A stretch of 6,093 nucleotides of DNA. Source: CAKOSP01 sp964404455. GTDB taxonomy: Bacteria; Bacillota_I; Bacilli_A; RF39; UBA660. Under the pieces are notes generated by a model. That model saw only the letters and a list, made by a program, of their open reading frames with translations. It did no database searches and had not been told where the DNA came from. The position numbers and the translations under genes were made by a program. The DNA lies in contig CAYOJY010000051.1 of NCBI GenBank assembly GCA_964404455.1, positions 1 through 6,093 on the forward strand, given 5' to 3'. Shown in pieces: positions 1-5,999 of this stretch; position 1 is the stretch's first letter; each line of letters opens with the position of its first letter.

Positions 1-16
1 ACATAACCACCATTTC

Positions 17-45
17 TTTACAAGAAACTATTTTTATGGTATTAT
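17..45 (+). promoter_or_regulatory. Sigma-A-type promoter of the kinase-like gene
   Basis: A -35 box TTTACA (17-22) and a -10 box TATTAT (40-45) are separated by exactly 17 bp. Transcription should start near 51-53. The ATG at 36 lies inside the promoter, so it cannot be the start of the downstream gene. This supports the start at 69. Confidence 0.72.
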
Positions 46-68
46 ACATGGAAAAAAAGGGGATTGAG

Positions 69-950
69 ATGAAAACACTTGTTATTAGTAAAAATAAGTT
101 TGCTTCTTTAAAAGAATTTATTTTAAACAAAGATATTATAAATACCGAATCTAAACTATATCTTTGGGATTCAAAAATAAATAAAAAATTATTAAAAATA
201 TTTTTCAACACTGAAGGTCTTTATTTTGAAAATAAATTATTAACAATAAATTCATTAATTGACGCAAAAGATAGTATTAATATTGAAGAATTAGTTATGC
301 CAGAAAAATTAGTAGTTGTTAAAAATAAAGTTGTTGGTTTTTCCATGCCCTTTATTGAAAACGATAATCTACAAATAATACTAAACAATCTAAATATTCC
401 TATATCAACAAAAATTGACTATTTAAAACAAGTTGGTCAATTACTTGAAAGAGTGAAAAAAAACAGACCTTTTAATCAAGCTTTTTATTTATCTGATGTC
501 CATGAAGCAAATTTTATATACGATAAACAAATGAACCAAATTCGAGCTGTCGATTTAGATAGTTGTAAAATTGCCAATAACAAGCCTTCTGCTATTAAAT
601 ATCTATCTACAAATCCTAATGTAGACGCTATTAATTACAAGTATATTAAAGATAAGGATGACTTATATAAACCAAATTCTAATAGTGAAATATTATGCTA
701 TATTATGATGATTTTAAATACTATCTCCAGAAAACAAATAAACGGATTATCATCCATCGAATATTTTTCTTATCTTTTTTACTTAAGAGATTTAGGTTTT
801 AGTTATGAACTCTTAGATTTGTTCGGTAAGATTTATACAGGTAGCAAAAACGTATCTCCGCATGAACTTCTAGATGAAATATCTCACAATAAAAATACGC
901 CTCGAGCTCACTACAAAATATTTGAATATATTAACAAAAAGCAACGATAG
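69..950 (+). CDS. Divergent protein-kinase-like fold protein, function unknown
   Basis: This is a 293-residue soluble protein with no signal peptide or membrane segment. The start at 69 is chosen because AAGGGGA (57-63) sits 5 bp upstream and the promoter excludes the earlier ATG. The order of motifs suggests a kinase-like fold. Lys43 in 'KLLKIF' fits the ATP-anchoring lysine, Glu73 or Glu74 fits the helix-C glutamate, and 'GFSMPFIEN' (90-98) fits the hinge. 'LSDVHEANF' (141-149) fits a catalytic loop with Asp143 and Asn148. 'AVDLDS' (160-165) fits the metal-binding DFG position, with Asp162. There is no glycine-rich loop of ordinary type. The substrate is unknown: it could be a protein kinase, a small-molecule phosphotransferase or a pseudokinase. 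It has its own promoter and ends 11 bp from the convergent recombinase, which suggests cargo of a mobile element. The fold is inferred from motifs only; its role is not known. Confidence 0.72.
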   Translation: MKTLVISKNKFASLKEFILNKDIINTESKLYLWDSKINKKLLKIFFNTEGLYFENKLLTINSLIDAKDSINIEELVMPEKLVVVKNKVVGFSMPFIENDNLQIILNNLNIPISTKIDYLKQVGQLLERVKKNRPFNQAFYLSDVHEANFIYDKQMNQIRAVDLDSCKIANNKPSAIKYLSTNPNVDAINYKYIKDKDDLYKPNSNSEILCYIMMILNTISRKQINGLSSIEYFSYLFYLRDLGFSYELLDLFGKIYTGSKNVSPHELLDEISHNKNTPRAHYKIFEYINKKQR

Positions 951-961
951 TTACTTTTGGT

Positions 962-2491
962 TTACTCATAAAATTTAACATTTAATATTTCAGGTCGACC
1001 TTTTAATCTATCAGTATCTCTATTAACTATAACTATTTCCTCTACAAATTGAGTGAGAAAATCTAATCGCTCTTTATTGCTTAAATACTCCCAATGTTCT
1101 TTAATTGTATTAGCAAATAAAAAATTATCAATTTGTTTAGTTGCTTGATATTGTTTTTCTAATGTTTTTAATTCATTACTTAATATAACAAACTGTTTAT
1201 CTAATTTGATTGTCATATATTTCATTTGATGATGATCTATGTCATTTGTCATAAATAAGTTCATAATATCTTTTTTCTTAACATCAATTTTAAATAGTTT
1301 TTTCTTTAAATGTTTTATATTACTAAAATTTGCTTCATCTTGTTCTATTTGGTTAATATTTTTGAATTCACATAATTCTTCTATATTTTCAATGTAATTT
1401 AAAAATACTTCTTCAACTTTTTTATGGCTCATGCCTAAAGCAATGCATTGACCTTTTTCTCTATTAACACACCTATAACCACAATAAATTAAGGTAGCAC
1501 CATCTTTTTTAGCTTTAATTGTTCTTTGGGTAGTTAATCTTTTGCCACATATTCCACATACTAAAGTTCCACAATAATAAACATCTTCTTTAGGATGATT
1601 AGTTCTAGATTTTTTTTTAATTTTGCCTAATCTCTCTTTAGTTTGATCCCATACTTTTTTTGATATTATGGGTTTATGTATTCCATTAAGTTCTTCAAAT
1701 CCATTAGAAGAATTAATACCATATCTAACTCCGCCAATATAAGTTACATTAGATAATATTAATCTTATTGTTTTAGGTTGCCATGAACTATTTATAATAT
1801 ATTTTTCATCTTTTAATCTTCTTTTTTGAACTTTACCTTTCTTTTTAGTAGGAATCCCTTCAGCGTTTAAAAGATTTGCAATTTCAGTAAATGTTTTCCC
1901 TTCTATATACATTTTGAATATTCTTTTTACAACGATTGCTTCATCTTTATTAATAGTTTGTATTTCTTGATGTTTTGGTCTATCATATCCATATGATGGT
2001 GTAGAACTACACAATGATTTTCCTTCTTTTACTTTTTGAACAAAAGCCACTTTTACTCTTTCAACAGTTTGTTCTCTTTCTAATTGAGCAACTGCACCTG
2101 TCATACGAATTAAAAATCTTCCCGTTGCAGTAGATACATCAACTGTTCCTCCTGATATAGTATAAACTTCAATGCCGCATTCTTGAATAAGTTTAATAAT
2201 ATCTTCTGTATCAGACACATCCCTTGTTAATCTATCAAATTTATACAGGACAACAACATCTACTTTTTTAATTTTAATGTCATTTATTAATCTTTTGACA
2301 TCTGGTCTATCTTGAATATTCTTACCACTAATACCTTCATCGGCATATATTTCAAAAATATTCCAACCTTGCTGTTTAGCAAAGTTTATTAAATTTTCTT
2401 TTTGAGCCGCTACTGAGTAACCCTCTTGGGCTTGCCTTTCAGTAGAAACTCTTATATATAGACCTGCATTTCTTAACCTGCTATATACCAT
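962..2491 (-). CDS. Large serine recombinase (site-specific integrase/resolvase family)
   Basis: This is a complete 509-residue DNA recombinase that would cut and rejoin two att-type sites through a phosphoserine intermediate. The N-terminal resolvase domain (about 8-155) has the catalytic Ser16 in 'YIRVSTERQ', with Arg14. It also has 'DEGISGKNIQDRP' (51-63) and 'KFDRLTRD' (84-91), all typical of active enzymes. A recombinase DNA-binding domain follows (about 165-290, including 'SYGYDR' and 'TYIGGVRYG'). A zinc ribbon (about 307-349) carries Cys307, 312, 315, 337, 341 and 349. A long charged coiled-coil segment (about 385-450) and a C-terminal tail complete the protein, as in phage and transposon large serine integrases. 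The ATG at 2491 is preferred over the in-frame TTG at 2503, because GGAGG (2497-2501) lies 5 bp before it. No frameshift or missing catalytic residue is visible. The partner element and att sites are not identified. A phage, ICE or stand-alone origin cannot be told apart here. Confidence 0.95.
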   Translation of the reverse strand: MVYSRLRNAGLYIRVSTERQAQEGYSVAAQKENLINFAKQQGWNIFEIYADEGISGKNIQDRPDVKRLINDIKIKKVDVVVLYKFDRLTRDVSDTEDIIKLIQECGIEVYTISGGTVDVSTATGRFLIRMTGAVAQLEREQTVERVKVAFVQKVKEGKSLCSSTPSYGYDRPKHQEIQTINKDEAIVVKRIFKMYIEGKTFTEIANLLNAEGIPTKKKGKVQKRRLKDEKYIINSSWQPKTIRLILSNVTYIGGVRYGINSSNGFEELNGIHKPIISKKVWDQTKERLGKIKKKSRTNHPKEDVYYCGTLVCGICGKRLTTQRTIKAKKDGATLIYCGYRCVNREKGQCIALGMSHKKVEEVFLNYIENIEELCEFKNINQIEQDEANFSNIKHLKKKLFKIDVKKKDIMNLFMTNDIDHHQMKYMTIKLDKQFVILSNELKTLEKQYQATKQIDNFLFANTIKEHWEYLSNKERLDFLTQFVEEIVIVNRDTDRLKGRPEILNVKFYE

Positions 2492-2499
2492 ATATACCT

Positions 2500-2517
2500 C
2501 CAAATAACTTTATTTGG
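2500..2517. repeat. Perfect 18-bp palindrome overlapping the recombinase ribosome binding site
   Basis: CCAAATAA and TTATTTGG form a perfect 8-bp inverted repeat around a CT dinucleotide. The site begins 9 bp upstream of the recombinase start and shares two bases with its GGAGG. It could be an operator, an RNA hairpin that hides the ribosome binding site, or half of an attachment site, since serine integrases exchange at a 2-bp core flanked by inverted arms. The palindrome is seen; its role is inferred. Confidence 0.6.
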
Positions 2518-2798
2518 TCTTTATCATTTTTGGTATAGAAGTTTTTAAAAAAAAAATTATCATTTTTTTTTGAATATTTTTAGATAATATAATTTTTTTA
2601 TCATTCATATAAACATACCTTCTATTAAAATATATGAAATTAATTTATTTATAATGTCTGTCCTGTTTGAATATAATTTTACAAAAAAAGTTGCCAATAT
2701 GCTCGAAAAATTTAAACCTATGACTGTCATACTTGCAGAAAATGACTGAAATAAATAATGATATTTAAAAAATTAAAATAGTCATACAAATTAAACTC
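2518..2798. other. AT-rich stretch without a supportable gene
   Basis: No open frame of believable length or recognisable family is present on either strand. The stretch holds an A10 tract (2547-2556) and a T9 tract (2563-2571). It also has three copies of TTATCATT (2521, 2557, 2598) and a perfect 13-bp palindrome, TATGACTGTCATA (2719-2731). The recombinase promoter must lie here on the minus strand, but no convincing pair of boxes stands out. Any junction between the recombinase-bearing DNA and the ABC remnant should also lie here. Confidence 0.55.
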
Positions 2799-2975
2799 AT
2801 TGGTGAAGCCATTAGTATGTCTGACAGAATTATTGTTTTAACTAAAAGACCTTCTACTATAAAGAATATAATTGATATTAAGTTAGAAAATGCTAGTAAC
2901 CCAATAGATAATCGTAAAGCAAAATCTTTTGCTAAATACTATGATTTAATTTGGCAAGCAATTGATAAGAATTAA
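2799..2975 (+). pseudogene. C-terminal remnant of an ABC transporter ATPase (NrtD/SsuB/TauB-type)
   Basis: The frame reads 'IGEAISMSDRIIVLTKRP' and continues to 'YYDLIWQAIDKN' and a TAA stop, 58 residues in all. This matches the segment after the H-loop in nucleotide-binding subunits of nitrate/sulfonate/taurine-type importers, where 'THDxxEAxxxxDRIIVLxxRP' is standard. Only about a quarter of a usual 240-260-residue protein remains. Walker A, the LSGGQ signature and Walker B are absent. Just upstream, ACTCAT (2795-2800) still reads Thr-His in another frame, as if about five bases of the 'THD' codons had been lost. The frame is closed by TAA at 2766-2768. No ribosome binding site precedes the internal ATG at 2817, so translation is unlikely. 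The intact permease downstream belongs to the same transporter class, which suggests the two once worked together. Confidence 0.8.
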
Positions 2976-3011
2976 AATATAATAAAATTGATTTTTTATT
3001 AAAATTAAAAT

Positions 3012-3048
3012 AAAGGAGTAATTTGATTAATTTAAAAACTCCTTTTTT
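3012..3048 (+). terminator. Rho-independent terminator after the ABC ATPase remnant
   Basis: AAAGGAGT (3012-3019) pairs perfectly with ACTCCTTT (3038-3045) across an 18-nt loop, and a T-run follows (3043-3048). It lies 36 bp after the stop of the ATPase remnant. It should separate that transcript from the permease gene. Confidence 0.6.
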
Positions 3049-3138
3049 ATAATTTAAGTAGTATATTAATTAAATAATTATTATTGCGTACAAACAAATA
3101 GAAAACTAATTAATATATTAACATAGAGAGTGGGAAAT

Positions 3139-3933
3139 ATGTCAATAAATCAAAAAAAATTTTTAAGAAAAACTAAATTAAATAAAATAATTGTTTTAAT
3201 ATTCCAAATAAGTTTAGTTATATCTTTTCTTTCTATTTGGGAATATTTAGCTTATAAAGAAATTATCAGCACTTTTATTTATTCATCTCCCAGCCTTATT
3301 ATAAAAACCATTTATAACTTATTTTTAAGCGGCAACTTATTTAATCATATTTTTGCAACTTTATTGGAAACAATTATTGCTTTTACTTTGGGAATATTTT
3401 TGGGTTTTATTATTGCCTTAACTTTATTTGAATTTAGAATTTTGGCAAAAATAGTTGACCCTTTTTTAACAATGCTTAATTCTCTTCCCAAAGTCGCATT
3501 AGGTCCCTTAATTATTATAATTGCCGGAGCCAATATCAAAAGTATAATTGTTATGGCATTATTAATAAATTTAATAATTAGTATTATCACAATTTATAAT
3601 GGTTTTATTAATACTGATCCCCTTAAAATAAAATTATTAAAATCTTTTAAGGCAACTAAATTGCAAATTTTAAGAAAAGTAATAATTCCTGAATCATTTC
3701 AAACAATAATTGCCAGTTTAAAGTTAAACATTTCCATGTCTTTAATTGGGGTAATAATGGGTGAATTTTTAGTTAGTAAACAAGGTATTGGTTATTTAAT
3801 CATATATGGTACGCAAGTATTTAATTTAAGTTTAGTTATGAGTGGCATATTCATTTTAATTATAATGTCTTTTATTCTTTATAATTTAATTATTATATTA
3901 GAAAATAAATTATTAAAAAATAAACATACTTAA
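3139..3933 (+). CDS. ABC transporter permease, SsuC/TauC/NrtB-type (BPD_transp_1)
   Basis: This 264-residue inner-membrane subunit of an importer forms the channel that a solute-binding protein and an ATPase would drive. Hydrophobic segments lie at about 15-35, 72-95, 106-130, 132-155, 190-210 and 232-256, giving the usual six-helix layout. The cytoplasmic EAA loop that docks the ATPase is visible at about 164-187, ending in 'LRKVIIPES'. It is followed by 'SLIGVIMGEFLVSKQGIGYLI' (from residue 201), a hallmark of the nitrate/sulfonate/taurine/thiamine-precursor permeases. The substrate cannot be told from sequence. The ATG at 3139 follows a GAGTGGGA ribosome binding site; a GTG at 3130 is in frame but overlaps that site. 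The gene is intact, yet the nearby ATPase is a remnant and no binding protein is seen. A terminator precedes it, so it needs its own promoter; a weak TTGCGT at 3084 is the only candidate -35 box. Confidence 0.88.
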   Translation: MSINQKKFLRKTKLNKIIVLIFQISLVISFLSIWEYLAYKEIISTFIYSSPSLIIKTIYNLFLSGNLFNHIFATLLETIIAFTLGIFLGFIIALTLFEFRILAKIVDPFLTMLNSLPKVALGPLIIIIAGANIKSIIVMALLINLIISIITIYNGFINTDPLKIKLLKSFKATKLQILRKVIIPESFQTIIASLKLNISMSLIGVIMGEFLVSKQGIGYLIIYGTQVFNLSLVMSGIFILIIMSFILYNLIIILENKLLKNKHT

Positions 3934-3945
3934 TAAAAACGACTG

Positions 3946-3965
3946 AAAAAATCCAATCATTTTTT
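3946..3965. terminator. Possible weak bidirectional terminator between the permease gene and tmk
   Basis: AAAAAAT (3946-3952) and ATTTTTT (3959-3965) form a 7-bp A-T stem around a 6-nt loop, in the 31-bp gap between two convergent genes. Each strand ends in a T-run. The stem has no G-C pair, so the call rests mainly on position. Confidence 0.3.
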
Positions 3966-4645
3966 TATAATTGTTTTTTTATATAATTATATAGTTCTTC
4001 ATTAATATCATCAATATTTCTTATGTTATTAGCCGAATTGCAAATAATTTTTTTAAAATTATATATATCAGAAATTTCTAAATAGGCTATTTCTGAATTT
4101 TTTAAATGTTCTTCACTATTTTCATGTTGATCAGATTGTTCGTTTTTTTCTCTATTTTTTCTAAGTTCTATGGATACATCAAAGGGAACATATAAAAATA
4201 CTTTAATATCAGGAACTGGTAATTTTAATAAATCAAATTCTAGCGTTTCCAACCATTTGTACATATCTTTTCGTTCATCTTTGTTTTTAAACTTTCCGCC
4301 TTGATGCCCCATGTTAGAATATACATATCTATCTAAAACAATATTGACACCTTCTTTAATTAAATCATTTATTTCTTTAACATTATACCGTCTATCTGCA
4401 GCATAATAAAGTGATGCGACTTTAGCCTCAACATTAATTGCCCCTTCATCAAACCACCCCTCACATATATGCGGTTTCCCTAAATAAGGTCCCCCTATTA
4501 TTTTTCCTGTTGGGGTATCATATCTGGGAAAAGATAAATATTCTATTTTTATTCCTTCACTTTTTAATCTTTCAATCAATTTTTTACTTTGCGTTTCTTT
4601 TCCAGAGCAATCTGTTCCTTCAATTACAATTATTTTCCCTCTCAT
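3965..4645 (-). CDS. tmk: Thymidylate kinase (dTMP kinase, EC 2.7.4.9)
   Basis: This 226-residue cytoplasmic enzyme transfers phosphate from ATP to dTMP to give dTDP, an essential step of dTTP synthesis. The P-loop is 'EGTDCSGKETQ' (9-19), with Lys16 and Thr18. 'FPRY' (39-42) and 'ADRR' (83-86) fit the dTMP-binding region. 'DRYVYSNMGHQGGK' (105-118) contains the family DRY motif, and the lid region is about 161-182 ('DQHE' at 172-175). 'EGTDCSGKETQ' is the P-loop form found in several low-GC lineages. The start has AAAGGA 8 bp upstream. The gene has its own promoter downstream of the nusG terminator, so it is a separate unit although it runs the same way. It ends 31 bp from the convergent permease gene. 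The length is slightly above the usual 205-215 residues, and nothing looks broken. Confidence 0.95.
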   Translation of the reverse strand: MRGKIIVIEGTDCSGKETQSKKLIERLKSEGIKIEYLSFPRYDTPTGKIIGGPYLGKPHICEGWFDEGAINVEAKVASLYYAADRRYNVKEINDLIKEGVNIVLDRYVYSNMGHQGGKFKNKDERKDMYKWLETLEFDLLKLPVPDIKVFLYVPFDVSIELRKNREKNEQSDQHENSEEHLKNSEIAYLEISDIYNFKKIICNSANNIRNIDDINEELYNYIKKQL

Positions 4646-4677
4646 ACTTCAATCCTTTCTTATTAAATCTTTATTTC

Positions 4678-4706
4678 ATTATCTTATATTTAATATAATT
4701 AAGCAA
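4678..4706 (-). promoter_or_regulatory. Promoter of tmk
   Basis: On the minus strand, TTGCTT (4706-4701) and GATAAT (4683-4678) are 17 bp apart. The -10 box matches TATAAT at five of six positions. The leader before the tmk start would be about 25 nt. The -35 box is only a partial match. Confidence 0.6.
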
Positions 4707-4735
4707 GAGGCTAAAATTTATTTATAAAAAAATTT

Positions 4736-4777
4736 CAATAAAAATAACTGAGTTTTAAAATTCAGTTATTTTTATTG
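4736..4777 (-). terminator. Strong terminator after nusG
   Basis: CAATAAAAATAACTGA (4736-4751) and its exact complement (4762-4777) form a 16-bp perfect stem around a 10-nt loop. The T-rich arm (TTATTTTTATTG) serves as the release tract in the minus-strand transcript, 7 bp after the nusG stop. It cleanly separates secE-nusG from tmk. Confidence 0.85.
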
Positions 4778-4784
4778 AGATATT

Positions 4785-5324
4785 TTAAACTTTACTTACT
4801 TGGAATACTTCAACATCAACAGTTGTTTCCTGTCCAAATAAATCAATTAAAATATTTAAACGGTTATTTTCTAAATCAATATTTTCTACTTTACCAACCA
4901 TTCCGCTAAATGGTCCATTAATAATACTTACGTTATCGCCAATAATAAGTTCTTCTTCAATATTAGTTCGACTAATTCCCATATTGGCTAAAATGCGGTC
5001 AATTTCATCTGGATTTAATGGCGTTGGTTTTGCTCCTTTACCACTAGAGCCAATAAAGCCGGTTACTCCTGGAGTATTACGGACTATATACCAAGCATCA
5101 TCAGTCATAATCATTTCCACTAAAATATAACCTGGAAACATTTTTTTAGTTTTTTCTTTTTTAACCCCATCTTTTATTTCAACTTCAACTGATTCAGGAA
5201 TAATAATACGAAAAATACAATCCTGCATTCCCATAGATTCCGTTCTCATCTCTAATTTTTCTTTTACTTTACTCTCATGTCCAGAGTAAGTATTTACAAC
5301 ATACCAAAGTTTTTCATTTTCCAT
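4785..5324 (-). CDS. nusG: Transcription termination/antitermination factor NusG
   Basis: This is a 179-residue general transcription factor that binds RNA polymerase and links it to Rho, NusE/ribosome or pausing signals. The N-terminal NGN domain (about 5-105) includes 'LWYVVNTYSGHE' and 'KKMFPGYILVEM' (60-71), which contacts the polymerase clamp. The C-terminal KOW domain (about 125-178) includes 'IGDNVSIINGPFSGMVGKV' (127-145). Length and domains match ordinary bacterial NusG. An in-frame ATG 12 bp earlier (5336) is rejected because it lies inside the likely ribosome binding site AAAGGATGG. The chosen ATG sits 8 bp after that site and overlaps the secE stop in TAATG, a sign of translational coupling. 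rplK, which usually follows nusG, is absent; a strong terminator comes at once. Confidence 0.97.
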   Translation of the reverse strand: MENEKLWYVVNTYSGHESKVKEKLEMRTESMGMQDCIFRIIIPESVEVEIKDGVKKEKTKKMFPGYILVEMIMTDDAWYIVRNTPGVTGFIGSSGKGAKPTPLNPDEIDRILANMGISRTNIEEELIIGDNVSIINGPFSGMVGKVENIDLENNRLNILIDLFGQETTVDVEVFQVSKV

Positions 5325-5536
5325 TAAACAAACCATCCTTTAATTATTGATAACGCAAAATCTAACAATAAGAAAAATGCCGAAATTAATAAACAAAATA
5401 TGATTGTGGCTATTGTAAATTTTACAACATCCTTTACTTCAGGCCATTTTACTAATTTCATTTCATTTTTAATTCTTTTTAAAAATCCATCCTTTTTTAT
5501 TTTAATGTTTTTAGTTTCTTTTTTATTTTCTTTCAT
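5324..5536 (-). CDS. secE: Preprotein translocase subunit SecE
   Basis: This 70-residue membrane subunit of the SecYEG channel stabilises SecY. It has a lysine-rich cytoplasmic N-terminus (1-20) and the conserved amphipathic segment 'KNEMKLVKWPEVKDVVK' (23-39). A single membrane helix follows (about 40-60), with a short tail. The 'KWP' within that segment is typical of SecE. The ATG at 5536 is chosen for its GGAGG (5542-5546), 5 bp upstream; an in-frame start at 5605 would lie in the promoter region. The gene overlaps nusG by one base and is expected to be co-transcribed with it. rpmG, a common upstream neighbour, is not present; tandem repeats and gene debris lie there instead. Confidence 0.95.
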   Translation of the reverse strand: MKENKKETKNIKIKKDGFLKRIKNEMKLVKWPEVKDVVKFTIATIIFCLLISAFFLLLDFALSIIKGWFV

Positions 5537-5578
5537 AAAAGCCTCCAATAAAAAAACACTTCTGTGCTCTATAAATAA

Positions 5579-5605
5579 TTTATCATATTTATTTTCAAAA
5601 ATCAA
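5579..5605 (-). promoter_or_regulatory. Probable promoter region of secE-nusG
   Basis: On the minus strand TTGATT (5605-5600) precedes GATAAA (5584-5579), but the spacing of 15 bp is short. An overlapping TATGAT (5587-5582) is a better -10 box without a fitting -35. The operon needs a promoter here, since only repeats lie upstream. The exact boxes are uncertain. Confidence 0.4.
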
Positions 5606-5607
5606 GC

Positions 5608-5691
5608 GATTAACAAATTAAATAGAAACAAATGTGATTAACAAATTAAATAGAAACAAATGTGATTAACAAATTAAATAGAAACAAAAGT
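5608..5691. repeat. Three tandem copies of a 28-bp repeat
   Basis: The unit begins GATTAACAAATT and ends AGAAACAAATGT. Copies lie at 5608-5635, 5636-5663 and 5664-5691 with no spacer. The first two are identical; the third differs by one base near its end (AAAAGT for AAATGT). The array starts 3 bp beyond the candidate -35 box of secE. No spacers and no inverted symmetry are seen, so it is not a CRISPR array. Confidence 0.95.
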
Positions 5692-5700
5692 ATTATATTT

Positions 5701-5868
5701 TCAAATAAGGAAAACAAATATTACCGAACATACGCCATTAGTATTATTAACATTATTACTAATAATCAGACTACCTGTAGAATTCACATTGAACTCATTA
5801 GCGTTAGTACTTGAGAAACTAGACAGTGAGCCTATTATAACAAAACCCAGCAAATATCTTATTTGCAT
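5701..5868 (-). pseudogene. Remnant of a surface-type repeat protein with a 'GVRPV'-like end
   Basis: The minus-strand frame includes 'SLSSFSSTNANEFNVNS' and 'NNVNNTNGVCSVIF' before a TGA stop. This resembles the C-terminal domain of secreted or surface proteins of low-GC gut bacteria (DUF6273-like, by memory). Those proteins have 'YWLAS', then a serine- and asparagine-rich stretch, then 'GVRPVIxL'. Here 'GVCSVIF' would arise from 'GVRPVIF' by two C-to-T changes (CGT to TGT, CCG to TCG). The frame stays open upstream to an ATG at 5940, but that start lies in the terminator hairpin and the added residues look unlike the family. No ribosome binding site is seen. The resemblance is my own pattern match, not a search result. 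Confidence 0.45.
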
Positions 5869-5925
5869 ATTTATTTTATCAAATAAAATTATTAATTGCA
5901 TTTTCACTTTTTGCTGAATTTTGAA

Positions 5926-5957
5926 AAAATCCTCAACCAACAGTGGTTGAGGATTTT
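5926..5957 (-). terminator. Strong hairpin terminator of the upstream minus-strand gene debris
   Basis: AAAATCCTCAACCA (5926-5939) pairs perfectly with TGGTTGAGGATTTT (5944-5957) around a 4-nt loop, a 14-bp stem. In the minus-strand transcript the stem ends in a run of six U (5929-5924). The plus strand has four, so it might work in both directions. Confidence 0.75.
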
Positions 5958-5965
5958 AATTGGGT

Positions 5966-5999
5966 TATCAACCTTCTTTCTTTCTACTAAAGGTTGATA
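5966..5999. repeat. 10-bp inverted repeat (second hairpin)
   Basis: TATCAACCTT (5966-5975) and AAGGTTGATA (5990-5999) are exact complements around a 14-nt loop. The TCAACC core is shared with the neighbouring terminator stem. There is no T-run, so it is not an obvious terminator. Confidence 0.6.

Noticed and set aside
953..2523. Similar sequences just beyond both ends of the recombinase gene (TTACTTTTGGT near 956; TAACTTTATTTGGT near 2505), as possible flanking direct repeats.
   Set aside because: The match needs gaps and is no better than expected in AT-rich DNA. The right copy is already explained by the perfect palindrome.
2654..2749. Short plus-strand frame of 31 codons containing 'FTKKVANMLEKFKPM'.
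   Set aside because: It has no ribosome binding site, no recognisable family and no link in frame to the ABC ATPase remnant. The opposite strand has an equally open 41-codon frame, so neither is supported.
2747..2749. TGA as a tryptophan codon, as in mycoplasmas.
   Set aside because: All intact genes, including the recombinase, tmk, nusG and secE, use TGG for conserved tryptophans and contain no in-frame TGA.
5555..5568. A small hairpin with a U-run in the secE leader that might act as an attenuator.
   Set aside because: The stem is only 5 bp with one G-U pair, and it lies within about 20 nt of the expected transcription start.
5400..5621. Plus-strand reading frames opposite secE, opposite tmk, and opposite the permease gene on the minus strand.
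   Set aside because: They are antisense shadows of well-supported genes. They have low-complexity hydrophobic translations and no ribosome binding sites.
5608..5691. The tandem repeats as a CRISPR array.
   Set aside because: The units abut with no spacers and have no inverted symmetry, and there is no cas gene in the window.
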